From contig JABTUZ010000001.1 in assembly GCA_015075105.1 (NCBI GenBank), positions 879,001 to 943,000 of the forward strand: 64,000 bases of DNA. Reading direction: 5' to 3'. The notes beneath the pieces were generated by a model. The model was not told where the DNA came from. It searched no databases and saw only the letters and a program-made list of their open reading frames with translations. Positions 20,350 through 29,149 of this stretch are shown here, in pieces. Within the stretch, counting starts at the first letter, position 1; every line of letters begins with the position of its first letter. A program made the translations under genes and the position numbers. The stretch is from Leptospiraceae bacterium (GTDB taxonomy: Bacteria; Spirochaetota; Leptospiria; Leptospirales; Leptospiraceae).

Positions 20350-22322
20350 ATACCTGAATCTTTTATCAGGTCAACTAACTTTTGATCTGCAATCTCAAAA
20401 GGAATAGATTTCTCTATAATTTCTTTTCCCTTATACAAGTGTACTTTTCCGGGTCCTGCACCTACATATCCAAAGTCTGCGTCAGCCATTTCCCCTGGCC
20501 CGTTTACTATGCAGCCCATGATTGCAATTTTTACGCCTTTTAAATGCTCTGTTCTTTTTTTGATTCTTTTTGTGGTCTCTTGTAGGTTGAACAAAGTCCT
20601 GCCACAGGACGGGCAGGAGATAAACTCTGTTTTTGAAATTCTGAGTCGAACTGCCTGAAGTATGTCTTTTGTAAGCTCTAAAGATTCGTTAATGTTTTCA
20701 CCTTCGATTGAAATTCTAACCAAATCTCCGATTCCGTCAATCAGCAGCCCTCCGAGACCAATTGAGCTTTCGTATAACGCATTTTTTATATTGTCTGAAT
20801 CTGAAAACAGTGCAAAAGGGTAGGCTGTATTTTGCAGAATATATCCTAACTTACGATAATCAAAAATTATATTTTTCGTTTTTACTGAAAAGAGTAGATT
20901 TTTCAATTTTTGAAATTCACTATTTTCCAATAAATTTTCTAACTCATTAAAATTTTCCGGCTTTATTCTAAGCTCAAGAATTTTTTCCTTTTTCGTAAGA
21001 TTCTGAATAAGGTCGATTATTTCGGTAAATGATTCTTTGGGAAAATCAAAGATGTCTATAATTAATTTATCAAAATTTTGTAACTCGTTTAGAAATTCTA
21101 ATTCTTTAAATTTAATCTTGTCTGTAAGTTCAACAGAAAAAGGAAGTTCAGGAAAATTCGTATTTTTTAGATTGGAATAAAAAGTGAGTTTTTCTTTAGA
21201 GTTCGCTAAAAAATGAAATATATCTGGGATGATCGTTTTGTCTTTTTTCTGAAGAAAACTTTGAATCGTATCTTGTAGTGCTTGATTATTTAGTCCTGTG
21301 TCTAAAATAGTTTCAATTTTTACGGGAGTGTTTTCTCCAATTTTAAAATTTTTAGAACATACTAAGTTGCTATGAAATCTGGAATACTGAAAAGGGTTTC
21401 TAAATTCAAAATATTTTTTAGTAGAAGGCACCGAGGTTTCTATAGTTGAGTATTGAATAATTTTTTTTGCTACAGGGATTTCATTAACAGCGTCTTCAGT
21501 AAGAGAAACACGAATTGTATCTCCGAGTCCATCGTTTAGTAGAGAGCCGATTCCTATTGCAGATTTAATCCTACCGTCTTTTCCGTCTCCGGCTTCAGTC
21601 ACCCCGAGGTGCAAAGGATAATCCATCTTCAACTCATCAAAACGAGATGCAAGTAATCTGTACGCTTGAACCATTACCTGTGGGTTGGAAGATTTCATAG
21701 AAACTACTATATCTCTATAATTTTCCGTTTCAGCCATTTTGATAAATTCGATGGCACTTTCTACCATTCCTTTTGGAGTGTCTCCAAATCTATTCATGAT
21801 TCGATCTGACAAAGACCCGTGGTTAGTGCCTATTCTTAAAGCTACTCCAAGTTCCTTGCACCTGACTAAAAGAGGTCTAAAGATTTCAAAAATTCTTTCT
21901 AATTCTAATTCGTAATCTTTATCGGAATATTCTATGCTTGCAATTTTTTTTTTATCCGCAAAATTACCCGGATTAATTCTGATTTTTTCAACAAATTCTA
22001 CTACTTTTAATGCAACGCTTGGAGTGAAATGAATATCGGCGACCAAGGGGACTTTGGATTTGTGCTTTTTTAATTCGATTCGTATATTGGGCAAGTTTAG
22101 AGCATCTGCCATAGAGGGAACAGTGAGTCTGACTATTTCACAACCTGCGTTTTCTAAGTCTAAAATTTGTTTTACAGAATTTACAGTATCCTGTGTGTCG
22201 GAGGTAGTCATAGATTGGATTCGTATCGGGTTTGTTCCTCCGATTTCTATATTTCCGACTTTTACTGATTTGGTTTTTTTTCTTTTATAATAAAATGGAG
22301 ACAGATTGTAAGCAAGATTCAT
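20334..22322 (-). CDS. ispG: 4-hydroxy-3-methylbut-2-enyl diphosphate synthase, long form
   Basis: Fe-S enzyme of the MEP isoprenoid pathway converting MEcPP to HMBPP. At 662 residues it is the long form (also in plants, Chlamydia and some other bacteria): a TIM barrel (about 20-290, with NPIRIQSMTTSDT), a large insertion (about 310-540) of low similarity, and the Fe-S domain with C570, C573 and C604 in SCPSC and MGCIVNGPGEMADADFG. All three cluster cysteines are present. The insertion has a barrel-like but degenerate sequence. It reads into the GltS-like gene. Confidence 0.95.
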   Translation of the reverse strand: MNLAYNLSPFYYKRKKTKSVKVGNIEIGGTNPIRIQSMTTSDTQDTVNSVKQILDLENAGCEIVRLTVPSMADALNLPNIRIELKKHKSKVPLVADIHFTPSVALKVVEFVEKIRINPGNFADKKKIASIEYSDKDYELELERIFEIFRPLLVRCKELGVALRIGTNHGSLSDRIMNRFGDTPKGMVESAIEFIKMAETENYRDIVVSMKSSNPQVMVQAYRLLASRFDELKMDYPLHLGVTEAGDGKDGRIKSAIGIGSLLNDGLGDTIRVSLTEDAVNEIPVAKKIIQYSTIETSVPSTKKYFEFRNPFQYSRFHSNLVCSKNFKIGENTPVKIETILDTGLNNQALQDTIQSFLQKKDKTIIPDIFHFLANSKEKLTFYSNLKNTNFPELPFSVELTDKIKFKELEFLNELQNFDKLIIDIFDFPKESFTEIIDLIQNLTKKEKILELRIKPENFNELENLLENSEFQKLKNLLFSVKTKNIIFDYRKLGYILQNTAYPFALFSDSDNIKNALYESSIGLGGLLIDGIGDLVRISIEGENINESLELTKDILQAVRLRISKTEFISCPSCGRTLFNLQETTKRIKKRTEHLKGVKIAIMGCIVNGPGEMADADFGYVGAGPGKVHLYKGKEIIEKSIPFEIADQKLVDLIKDSGMWKDP

Positions 22323-22386
22323 GTTTTAATAGTGTCTCAATAATGGTCTAAGTTGTAAAGCAATTTGCTCTTTCTCAAAATTTGGC

Positions 22387-22415
22387 TTTAAATACTTGCC
22401 TCTTTTCCTTATATA
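22387..22415 (+). promoter_or_regulatory. Candidate promoter for dedA operon
   Basis: TTTAAA at 22387-22392 and TATATA at 22410-22415 are 17 bp apart, each matching four of six consensus bases. Placed in the divergent ispG/dedA spacer, the predicted start point (about 22421-22423) falls at the left arm of a perfect 13-bp inverted repeat. That position would suit repression or a 5' leader hairpin. Confidence 0.35.
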
Positions 22416-22417
22416 GA

Positions 22418-22451
22418 AAAAACATATTTTGGCAAGGTAAAATATGTTTTT
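22418..22451 (+). promoter_or_regulatory. 13-bp perfect inverted repeat upstream of dedA
   Basis: AAAAACATATTTT (22418-22430) and AAAATATGTTTTT (22439-22451) are exact reverse complements around the 8-base loop GGCAAGGT. The element ends 12 bases before the dedA ATG, with AGGGG in between as the ribosome site. It could be an operator for a dimeric regulator, or an mRNA hairpin affecting initiation. The arms are A/T-rich, but 13 matching pairs are unlikely by chance at one site. Confidence 0.6.
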
Positions 22452-22463
22452 AAAGCAGGGGTA

Positions 22464-23072
22464 ATGGATTTTTTACAAATTTTAATTGATTTTTTTGCAA
22501 CCTATGGATATATTTCAGTTTTTCTTGTTTTGATCTTATGCGGATTGGGTCTTCCTGTTCCTGAAGATATTTCACTTGTTGCTGGAGGAGTGATTAGCGC
22601 CCTTGGCAATACAAACGAGCACGTTATGTTTGCTGTAGGGATGGCCGGGGTTTTAATCGGAGATGGGTTTGTATTTTTTTTAGGTAGATTTTATGGAGAG
22701 AAAGTTTTGAAAATAAAATTAGTCTCCAAGATACTCACCCCAAAAAGATTTGAAGAAGTAAAAATCCAGTTTGAGAAATACGGTAAATTTGTAATCTTTG
22801 TAGGCAGGTTTACTCCTGGACTAAGGATGCCTATTTTTATGACTGCCGGGATTACCAAGAAAGTTCATCCAGTGTTATTTTTTACTACTGACTTTCTTGC
22901 AGCAGCGATTAGTGTGCCTGTTTGGGTTTATCTCGGATTTTACAGTGCAAGTAATTACGAGAAATTATTAGAAATCATGCACCAAGCGCAAATTTCCATA
23001 ATAGTTCTTGTTGCTACTCTTGTTGTCAGCTTTTATGTATTTTTAAAAATGAAAAAAAGAAAAAATAAATAG
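22464..23072 (+). CDS. DedA family membrane protein
   Basis: A 202-residue inner-membrane protein of the DedA/SNARE-associated superfamily. Motifs are [16 protein letters not shown] (about 28-43), replacing the usual P-x-E-x-x-P loop, and [13 protein letters not shown] (about 113-125) with the functional arginines. Four to five hydrophobic segments are present. DedA members are linked to lipid carrier recycling (undecaprenyl phosphate or phospholipid flipping), envelope integrity and pH tolerance. It is followed 14 bases later by thyX. Confidence 0.9.
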   Translation: MDFLQILIDFFATYGYISVFLVLILCGLGLPVPEDISLVAGGVISALGNTNEHVMFAVGMAGVLIGDGFVFFLGRFYGEKVLKIKLVSKILTPKRFEEVKIQFEKYGKFVIFVGRFTPGLRMPIFMTAGITKKVHPVLFFTTDFLAAAISVPVWVYLGFYSASNYEKLLEIMHQAQISIIVLVATLVVSFYVFLKMKKRKNK

Positions 23073-23086
23073 AGAAAAGTTTTTAT

Positions 23087-24667
23087 ATGGAAACAAATTT
23101 AGACAACGAGCCAATCATAAAACTTATTGATTACACTAAAGAGCCATTCAATCTTTCTATTGCATCGGCAAGAACTTGCTATTCTTCAAAAGGAATACTG
23201 TACCCTGAAGATATGGTAAAAACCGAAAAGTCTATTGAAATTAGAGATAGGGTAGCCAAGTCAACAAAAAAAGCAGGGCACCTGACTACACGGCAGCACC
23301 CTCAGTTTATTTATTCTATTGATAAAGTTTCAAGACAATTTGTTTGGGCGTTTTTGCATTCTCATCCATTTTACAATTCAGAGCAGGTTAGCCAAAGGTA
23401 TGTAGAAGTAAAAGATGAAAATTACTATCTTCCACCACATTTAAATGAAAAAGAAAAAAAACTATTCTTAGAAAGCGTTAGGTTTAGCACTCAAAGTTAT
23501 TTTCAATTTTCTGAAATGCTAAAGCCTGTAATTGAAAAAGAATATTTTTCTATTTTCAAAGCAAGGGCAGATTACCCGGAAAAATGGCAGATTCCAATCA
23601 AGAAAAAAGCTATTGAAGTTGCGAGATACTTTTTGCCCTTAGCTACTTTTACTTATATGTACCATTCCATTAGCGGGATTACTCTTCACAGATATCATCG
23701 GTTGATGAATTCTTACAATGTTCCCAAAGAGCAGTCAAGGGTAGTTCAGAAAATGATCGATTTAGTTGGTGAGATCGATCCTCTATTTATAAAAGAAATG
23801 GACGATCCGATTCCATTGGAAGAAACCCAAGAGTACTTATATTTTGAAAAAGTATTTGGAACATCACTTGCTAAAAATTTTTCCAATGCAAAAGATTTTA
23901 TAAAAGAATACGATTCTGATTTGAATGGAAGGTATTCCAAGTTAGTCGGCTATTACCCCAATGGAGAAAAATTACTTACGGATGCCCTGCGATCTGTTCT
24001 TTCTTCTACAAAATCATCGTTGAGCGACGAGGATGCTATTCGGATGCTTTTGGATCCTTCCTTAAACAGAGGTTTAACTTCCACATTAAACGAAACTACA
24101 ATGAGTCCTATCTCCAGAGCAATGCTTCAGCTATCTTACACGTTTAAGAAAAAAATATCGCACACTGCGGATAGTCAGGATCAAAGACACAGGATGGTTC
24201 CGGGGTCAAGACCAGTTTTACTTTCACAGTTTTCAGGTGAGCCGGATTATATCATTCCTTTTATCGTTAAAAAGTACCCGGAACTATTAGATTTTTATGA
24301 AAGTACTATGATAGAGATTTTTAAAAAGATAAAAATATTTGCAGAGGCCACGACTGATTCAGAGACGATCTCCTATCTTTTGCCAAACGCTTTTCCTATA
24401 CGTTTTTATGAGACTGGGAATTTACTAATGCTTTATCATAAATGGAAGACAAGATTATGCTACAATGCACAAGAAGAAATTTTTCAGGCATCGGTAGAAG
24501 AGGTAGAAGATCTAAGTAAGGTAAACCCGGATATTGCAAAATGGTTAAGAGCACCATGTTGGATTCGAATGCAGGGAGGGGTGAAACCTTTTTGCCCGGA
24601 AGGAGACAAATACTGTGGAGTGCAGGTTTGGAAGAATGATTCTTTGAATTATGTTAGGACGATTTGA
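23087..24667 (+). CDS. thyX: Long-form flavin-dependent thymidylate synthase (ThyX)
   Basis: A 526-residue protein built as two ThyX-like halves, as in the chlamydial type; the usual ThyX is about 220-300. The family makes dTMP from dUMP using FAD and methylenetetrahydrofolate. In the first half the signature region reads [15 protein letters not shown] (residues 91-105) where RHRxxSxNxxSxRY is usual, so the arginines of RHR are missing. The second half has RHR at 367-369 but lacks the SxRY tail. Activity may need both halves. Its start has no strong Shine-Dalgarno. It precedes mgtE by 9 bases. Confidence 0.85.
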   Translation: METNLDNEPIIKLIDYTKEPFNLSIASARTCYSSKGILYPEDMVKTEKSIEIRDRVAKSTKKAGHLTTRQHPQFIYSIDKVSRQFVWAFLHSHPFYNSEQVSQRYVEVKDENYYLPPHLNEKEKKLFLESVRFSTQSYFQFSEMLKPVIEKEYFSIFKARADYPEKWQIPIKKKAIEVARYFLPLATFTYMYHSISGITLHRYHRLMNSYNVPKEQSRVVQKMIDLVGEIDPLFIKEMDDPIPLEETQEYLYFEKVFGTSLAKNFSNAKDFIKEYDSDLNGRYSKLVGYYPNGEKLLTDALRSVLSSTKSSLSDEDAIRMLLDPSLNRGLTSTLNETTMSPISRAMLQLSYTFKKKISHTADSQDQRHRMVPGSRPVLLSQFSGEPDYIIPFIVKKYPELLDFYESTMIEIFKKIKIFAEATTDSETISYLLPNAFPIRFYETGNLLMLYHKWKTRLCYNAQEEIFQASVEEVEDLSKVNPDIAKWLRAPCWIRMQGGVKPFCPEGDKYCGVQVWKNDSLNYVRTI

Positions 24668-24676
24668 GTTTGGAAA

Positions 24677-26077
24677 ATGAAAGAAGAAAATATTGATGAG
24701 ACCGGTCTGAATTCTAAAATTGTAAGTTTTAGCGAGCACGGGTCAGAGTGGATCGAAAAACTAAAAGATCAAATTCAAGCAAAAGAAGACGGGAAATTAT
24801 TAAAATTCATAGAAGTCTCTCACCCGGCAGATATTGCTGACGCTATCTCTCATTTAGATTCTGAAGATGCAATTTATCTATTTCGTTTGTGCAACACAGA
24901 GCAAAGAACGAATGTGCTGGTAGAATTGAACGAAGAAATCCAGATGGTTTTTGTAAACAGCCTGAATTTGAAAGAAATTTCCCCTATAGTTGAAAATATG
25001 GAGTCGGACGATGCCACTTCTCTTTTCGATGAAATTAGTCCTGAAAAAGCTGAAGCGATTTTGAATTCCTTGGACAAGGAAGATTCTTCTAAAATCAGAA
25101 ATCAGATGAACTTTGAAGAGAATAGTGCCGGAAGACTTATGACTTCTGATTTTGCAGTTGTGAAAGAAGATGAAAACGTCAGGAAAGGGATCATCAATTT
25201 AAGAAAAGCATCTCGAGAATCAGACAATATTTATTTAATTTATGTGACTGATGAAAAAGGAGTGTTGAAAGGGTTTGTAAAACTCAAAGATCTTTTTCTG
25301 TCTTCTCCTACCACTAAGATTTCTAAAATAATGAAAGACAATATCAAATCCATTCATTTCGATTCTGACAAGCAAGAGGTTGCCAAGTTTTTCCGTAAAT
25401 ACGATTATGTATCTGCTGCCGTAGTTGACGACAATGGTGTTATCCTCGGTAGAATTACAGTAGATGATATTTTGGACATTATGCAAGAAGAAGCGTCTAA
25501 GGATATTTTGCGACTGGGTGGGGTGAGTGAAGACGAAAGACTTTCTACTTCTATTTTTGTATCTTTAAAAAGAAGACTTACTTGGCTGAATTTGAACTTA
25601 GTCACTGCGATTGTTGCATCTTCTGTAGTGTCTATGTTTGAAGATACGATCCAGAAAATTGTAGTACTCGCATCTCTAATGCCTATTGTTGCCGGGATGG
25701 GTGGGAATGCCGGCACTCAAGCGATTACAATAGTCGTCAGGCATATTGCTACTGGGGATTTAACGAGCAAAAATTGGTTTTTAGCAATCCGAAAAGAATT
25801 AATCATCGGAATTTTAAACGGAATTTTTATTGGAGTTGTTTCCGGAGTTTTTACATTTATCATTAAAAATAATTTGGTTTTATCTATTGTAATTGGTTTT
25901 GCCATGTTCATCAATTTAGTTATTGCCGGAATCTTTGGTTCTATTATACCAATAATTTTAAAAATCTCAAAAATAGATCCAGCAATTGCTTCTTCGATTT
26001 TTGTAACAACAAGCACAGATATATTCGGGTTCTTTTGCTTTTTAGGGCTTGCTTCTTTATTGATTAATTTTCTTTAA
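24677..26077 (+). CDS. mgtE: Magnesium transporter MgtE
   Basis: A 466-residue Mg2+ channel. The N-terminal superhelical domain (about 30-140) and a tandem CBS pair (about 145-275, with GRLMTSDFAVV and DNGVILGRITVDD) form the cytosolic Mg2+ sensor. Five membrane helices follow, with the pore motif PIVAGMGGNAGTQA (about 337-350). The final TST-D-x-x-G-F-F pattern near the C-terminus is also typical. It follows thyX by 9 bases and is probably in the dedA-thyX-mgtE unit. Confidence 0.95.
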   Translation: MKEENIDETGLNSKIVSFSEHGSEWIEKLKDQIQAKEDGKLLKFIEVSHPADIADAISHLDSEDAIYLFRLCNTEQRTNVLVELNEEIQMVFVNSLNLKEISPIVENMESDDATSLFDEISPEKAEAILNSLDKEDSSKIRNQMNFEENSAGRLMTSDFAVVKEDENVRKGIINLRKASRESDNIYLIYVTDEKGVLKGFVKLKDLFLSSPTTKISKIMKDNIKSIHFDSDKQEVAKFFRKYDYVSAAVVDDNGVILGRITVDDILDIMQEEASKDILRLGGVSEDERLSTSIFVSLKRRLTWLNLNLVTAIVASSVVSMFEDTIQKIVVLASLMPIVAGMGGNAGTQAITIVVRHIATGDLTSKNWFLAIRKELIIGILNGIFIGVVSGVFTFIIKNNLVLSIVIGFAMFINLVIAGIFGSIIPIILKISKIDPAIASSIFVTTSTDIFGFFCFLGLASLLINFL

Positions 26078-26132
26078 TAAAGATACTTGACTTTAAAAAT
26101 ATGAAAAAATAATGATTGAGCGAGGTATCAAT

Positions 26133-26735
26133 TTGAAATCATTTTTCTTAATTCTTTTGACTGTATTTATACTCAATCAATGTGCCTCGGATAACCGAAG
26201 CGTAGATTCAATAACCTATACAAAATTAAAAAATCCTGCCGGTGATTCAGAAAAAATTTTAGATGAGAAAGGTGAGGTTGTAGAAAATAATTCTGGTGAG
26301 CCAAAATTTTTTTCAAAAGAATCAAGCGATACACAGGAATATTTTAGAGTAATCATATCGAGCGATTCATACCAATTGAGGCAAATCAGAGGAACAGAAA
26401 ATGTAATGAGAAAACCCGATCTTGGTGGAGACCAGTTGATTTGTGATGAATTGAAAAAGTTTAACTTAATTGATTTTGTGGACGATGGGATTGTACTCGT
26501 AAAGTTAAATGGAGAAACCGGGAAGTTAGAAAATTTTAACTTTCATACAAGAGTTCCTCGTATCAACGATATAGCTAAGATTATCCAAAATGACGCAACA
26601 AGGTGGAATCTTGAACACAAGAAGGGTAATATCCCTGTAGTTACAAAATATCTTATTTATTATAATATAATTTTAAAAAATAAATCCAACAGGGAAGAAG
26701 TCAAAAATAAGCTAAAAAGAGAAATTAGAAAATAA
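26133..26735 (+). CDS. Putative lipoprotein
   Basis: About 200 residues. I chose the TTG at 26133 because GAGG lies 7 bases before it and it gives a clean lipoprotein signal: MKSFFL, a hydrophobic core and ILNQC with the acylated cysteine at residue 17. The ATG at 26112 in the same frame would add seven residues. The lipobox is loose (L-N-Q-C), as in spirochaetes. The mature part is hydrophilic and Lys/Glu/Asn-rich, with no recognised domain. Convergent with rfaE2; the 24-base spacer holds no hairpin. Confidence 0.75.
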   Translation: MKSFFLILLTVFILNQCASDNRSVDSITYTKLKNPAGDSEKILDEKGEVVENNSGEPKFFSKESSDTQEYFRVIISSDSYQLRQIRGTENVMRKPDLGGDQLICDELKKFNLIDFVDDGIVLVKLNGETGKLENFNFHTRVPRINDIAKIIQNDATRWNLEHKKGNIPVVTKYLIYYNIILKNKSNREEVKNKLKREIRK

Positions 26736-26759
26736 AGTGCAAAGCTATTAATTTTTTAC

Positions 26760-27242
26760 TTATGTTCTTATTTTTTCGATAATATTTGTAGTAGATTTTC
26801 CTTTTACAAAAGGCAGAATAGTAATTGTCCCTCCATAAGATTGAATAGTTTCATACTCAGGTAGATTTTTCGCTATATAGTCTCCACCCTTTACGTGAAT
26901 GTTTGGCTTTAATTCAGTGATCAATCGAATGGGCGTGTCTTCAGAAAAAATGGTAACATAGTTTATAAAAAATAAGGAGGCAAGGAGTAAGGCTCTATCT
27001 TCTTCGGAATTTATGGGTCTTGATTTCCCTTTTAATTTCTTTACGGAAGAATCTGAATTCAACCCGACCCACAGTACATCTCCCAAGTCTTTGGCTTTTG
27101 ATAAATAATTCAAATGACCCAAGTGTAGAATATCAAAACATCCATTGGTGAAAACTATAGAGGATTTTTTTTGTGAATTTTTAATTTTCTGAATATCTGA
27201 AAAAGAAATAATTTTTTTATGGATTTGTGAAAGAGTTTTCAT
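26760..27242 (-). CDS. rfaE2: Heptose 1-phosphate adenylyltransferase (RfaE2)
   Basis: A 160-residue nucleotidyltransferase making ADP-D-glycero-manno-heptose for LPS core. VFTNGCFDILHLGHLNYL (about 30-47) holds the HxGH catalytic motif, and IKGGDY near 117 is the later nucleotide-binding element. In E. coli this is the C-terminal half of HldE; here it is separate and overlaps the kinase gene by 4 bases (ATGA), so the two halves are coupled. The length fits the stand-alone type. Confidence 0.92.
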   Translation of the reverse strand: MKTLSQIHKKIISFSDIQKIKNSQKKSSIVFTNGCFDILHLGHLNYLSKAKDLGDVLWVGLNSDSSVKKLKGKSRPINSEEDRALLLASLFFINYVTIFSEDTPIRLITELKPNIHVKGGDYIAKNLPEYETIQSYGGTITILPFVKGKSTTNIIEKIRT

Positions 27243-28249
27243 GTTAATAGATTCATGTTTTCAAGTGAGTTTTGAATCTCTGAAAAATTGGTAGTAGAAG
27301 AACCTAATTTTCCAACCACAATTCCTGCGGATGCGTTAGCCGCTATAGCTGACTCTAATTGACTTAGACCTGTTACAATAAATGCAGTATAAACCGATAT
27401 TACTGTATCTCCTGCGCCTGTTACATCAAATACCTCTTTGGCCACAGTAGGGATATGAAATATTTTTTCTTCTTTACGGGAATAAATTGTCATACCTTTT
27501 TCTCCCCGAGTAATCATAATAGATTCAGAATTTAGTTTTTTTGTTAATTCTTTTGCTCCTGTTTCAATTTCTTCGTCTGTGAAAATTGTTCTTTCTAAGG
27601 CTCTTCCTGCTTCGTGGTGATTTGGAGTAAGAATTGAAACCTGTTCGTATTGAAAAAAATGTCTGACTTGCGGATCCACAGAGCAAAACTTTTTATTTTC
27701 CAAACAAATTTTAATGATTTGTTGAATCAAGCTAATAGTTAGAAAACCTTTATCATAATCAGAAATAATCACCCCATCGCATTCTTGTATTTTTTTCTGA
27801 AAATGATTTAGAACTCTCAACTCTTCTGATTTTGTGATTGGGTTTGTTTTTTCTCGATCTACTCTGCACACTTGTTGATGAGTAGCGATTACTCTTGTTT
27901 TAATGGTGGTAGGGATGTTTTCCGATTTTAATAAAAACAGATCCTTTGTATTTACATTTTCTTTCAGTAAAAGATTCTCTATTGTATTTGCTTTTTCGTC
28001 GTTTCCTACTCTTGCAAACACAATCGAAGATACTCCAATTGAGGTAAGATTTTTTACTACATTCCCTGAACCGCCTAAGGTAATATTTTCTTTTTCTACG
28101 AGTACTATTGGCACGGGAGCTTCGGGAGAAATTCTGGAAACACTTCCCAGTAAATATTCATCCAGAATAATATCGCCTATGACTATAATTTTTTTTTCTT
28201 TAAACTGTTCTTTGCATTTTAAAAATTTTTCTCTATTGATTTGATACAT
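27239..28249 (-). CDS. rfaE1: Heptose 7-phosphate kinase (RfaE1, PfkB family)
   Basis: About 336 residues from ATG at 28247-28249 (MYQINREKF); a longer frame from 28276 lacks support, while AGGGA lies 4 bases before the chosen ATG. The N-terminus IVIGDIILDEYLLG, the GGSGNVVKNL loop and the C-terminal DVTGAGDTVISVY (anion hole and catalytic Asp) are PfkB/ribokinase signatures. It makes heptose 1,7-bisphosphate for the ADP-heptose pathway. The required phosphatase and epimerase are not in the window. Confidence 0.92.
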   Translation of the reverse strand: MYQINREKFLKCKEQFKEKKIIVIGDIILDEYLLGSVSRISPEAPVPIVLVEKENITLGGSGNVVKNLTSIGVSSIVFARVGNDEKANTIENLLLKENVNTKDLFLLKSENIPTTIKTRVIATHQQVCRVDREKTNPITKSEELRVLNHFQKKIQECDGVIISDYDKGFLTISLIQQIIKICLENKKFCSVDPQVRHFFQYEQVSILTPNHHEAGRALERTIFTDEEIETGAKELTKKLNSESIMITRGEKGMTIYSRKEEKIFHIPTVAKEVFDVTGAGDTVISVYTAFIVTGLSQLESAIAANASAGIVVGKLGSSTTNFSEIQNSLENMNLLT

Positions 28250-28433
28250 ACATTCCCTGTGAAAAAAAAATTCCATTAAAATTATTTAGAAGATTGATGT
28301 ATTTTGAGTGCTTTAGAAGCATCGCACAGAAAAAAGAATCCTCACTTATTCTGTGTAGGTAAGCAATATCTTTTTTTAAAACTTTCATTAGAACCCTTGT
28401 ATTCAGATATTTAGAATTCAACCATGTTGTCAA
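28233..28433 (-). CDS. Small ORF between rfaE1 and an unknown gene
   Basis: Sixty-six codons from a TTG that overlaps the upstream stop as TTGA, a start style used elsewhere in the window. An internal ATG at 28388, preceded by AGGG, would give 51 residues. The product is basic and helical, with no signal and no recognised family. It overlaps rfaE1 by 17 bases. It may be a real coupled gene, or the displaced C-terminus of the 231-residue protein if a frame shift is present. Low confidence. Confidence 0.35.
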   Translation of the reverse strand: MTTWLNSKYLNTRVLMKVLKKDIAYLHRISEDSFFCAMLLKHSKYINLLNNFNGIFFSQGMYVSNQ

Positions 28434-29125
28434 TCAGATCGGTGAATTTCTGAGGTCCAAAAAAGAAAATCTGTATCAATTTTTTTTTCTAGGTTTTGGA
28501 AGAATAGATTTTTAGTCGGTTTTTTATTTAAAAATTCAGTAAAAATAGAAAAGTTATTTTGTAGAAAAAATAAATTCCCTGAATTTTTCTTTTTTAGGAT
28601 AGAGTGGTAAATATTTTCAAAATTTTTATTTGAAGGAGACTTCTTTGCTAAAGACCCACCTGCAAGAAAAATAGATTGATTTAATTTTTGGTAATAAAAA
28701 AAGCTATTTTTAAAAAAATATACCTTAAAAAAACTTGGATTTTTTTTTGAAACGAGTCTTGGTATAAATTCGGAAAATTGTATTCCGGGGATATTTGTAT
28801 TTTTACAATTTTTTGCAATAAAGTTTTTTATATTTTGGGGCAAAGAATCAATTCTTGTGTTTTTCCCGTATATCTTGAGAAGCAAAAATGCCCTCATAAA
28901 CAAAAAGGAAAAAAAAGTAGGCGAGTAGGAAGTCAGGTTGCCTAAGTTCCAAGTTTCATTTTCTTGTATTTCTGAAAAGAAAAGTGAATTATAAGAATAG
29001 ACATTGCCGTTACCCCAAGGTTTATAAATTGATATGTTGGGTTTTGCAGTTTCAGACACAGTTTTTATATCGGAATGAATTCTATAATTGAGTATAAATT
29101 TATTTTTGTCAAAAAAAACATACAA
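28430..29125 (-). CDS. Hypothetical protein next to pyrG
   Basis: A 231-residue protein, strikingly rich in Phe, Asn, Lys and Tyr, of no family I recognise. A moderately hydrophobic stretch sits around residues 70-84 (FFSFLFMRAFLLLKIYG), otherwise it looks soluble. It is divergent from pyrG with only 24 bases between start codons, so the promoters must overlap the coding ends. The base composition is even more AT-rich than its neighbours, consistent with weak constraint. It heads the heptose genes and may be co-transcribed with them. Confidence 0.6.
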   Translation of the reverse strand: MYVFFDKNKFILNYRIHSDIKTVSETAKPNISIYKPWGNGNVYSYNSLFFSEIQENETWNLGNLTSYSPTFFSFLFMRAFLLLKIYGKNTRIDSLPQNIKNFIAKNCKNTNIPGIQFSEFIPRLVSKKNPSFFKVYFFKNSFFYYQKLNQSIFLAGGSLAKKSPSNKNFENIYHSILKKKNSGNLFFLQNNFSIFTEFLNKKPTKNLFFQNLEKKIDTDFLFWTSEIHRSD

Positions 29126-29149
29126 CCATTGACTTGACTTTTAAATAGC

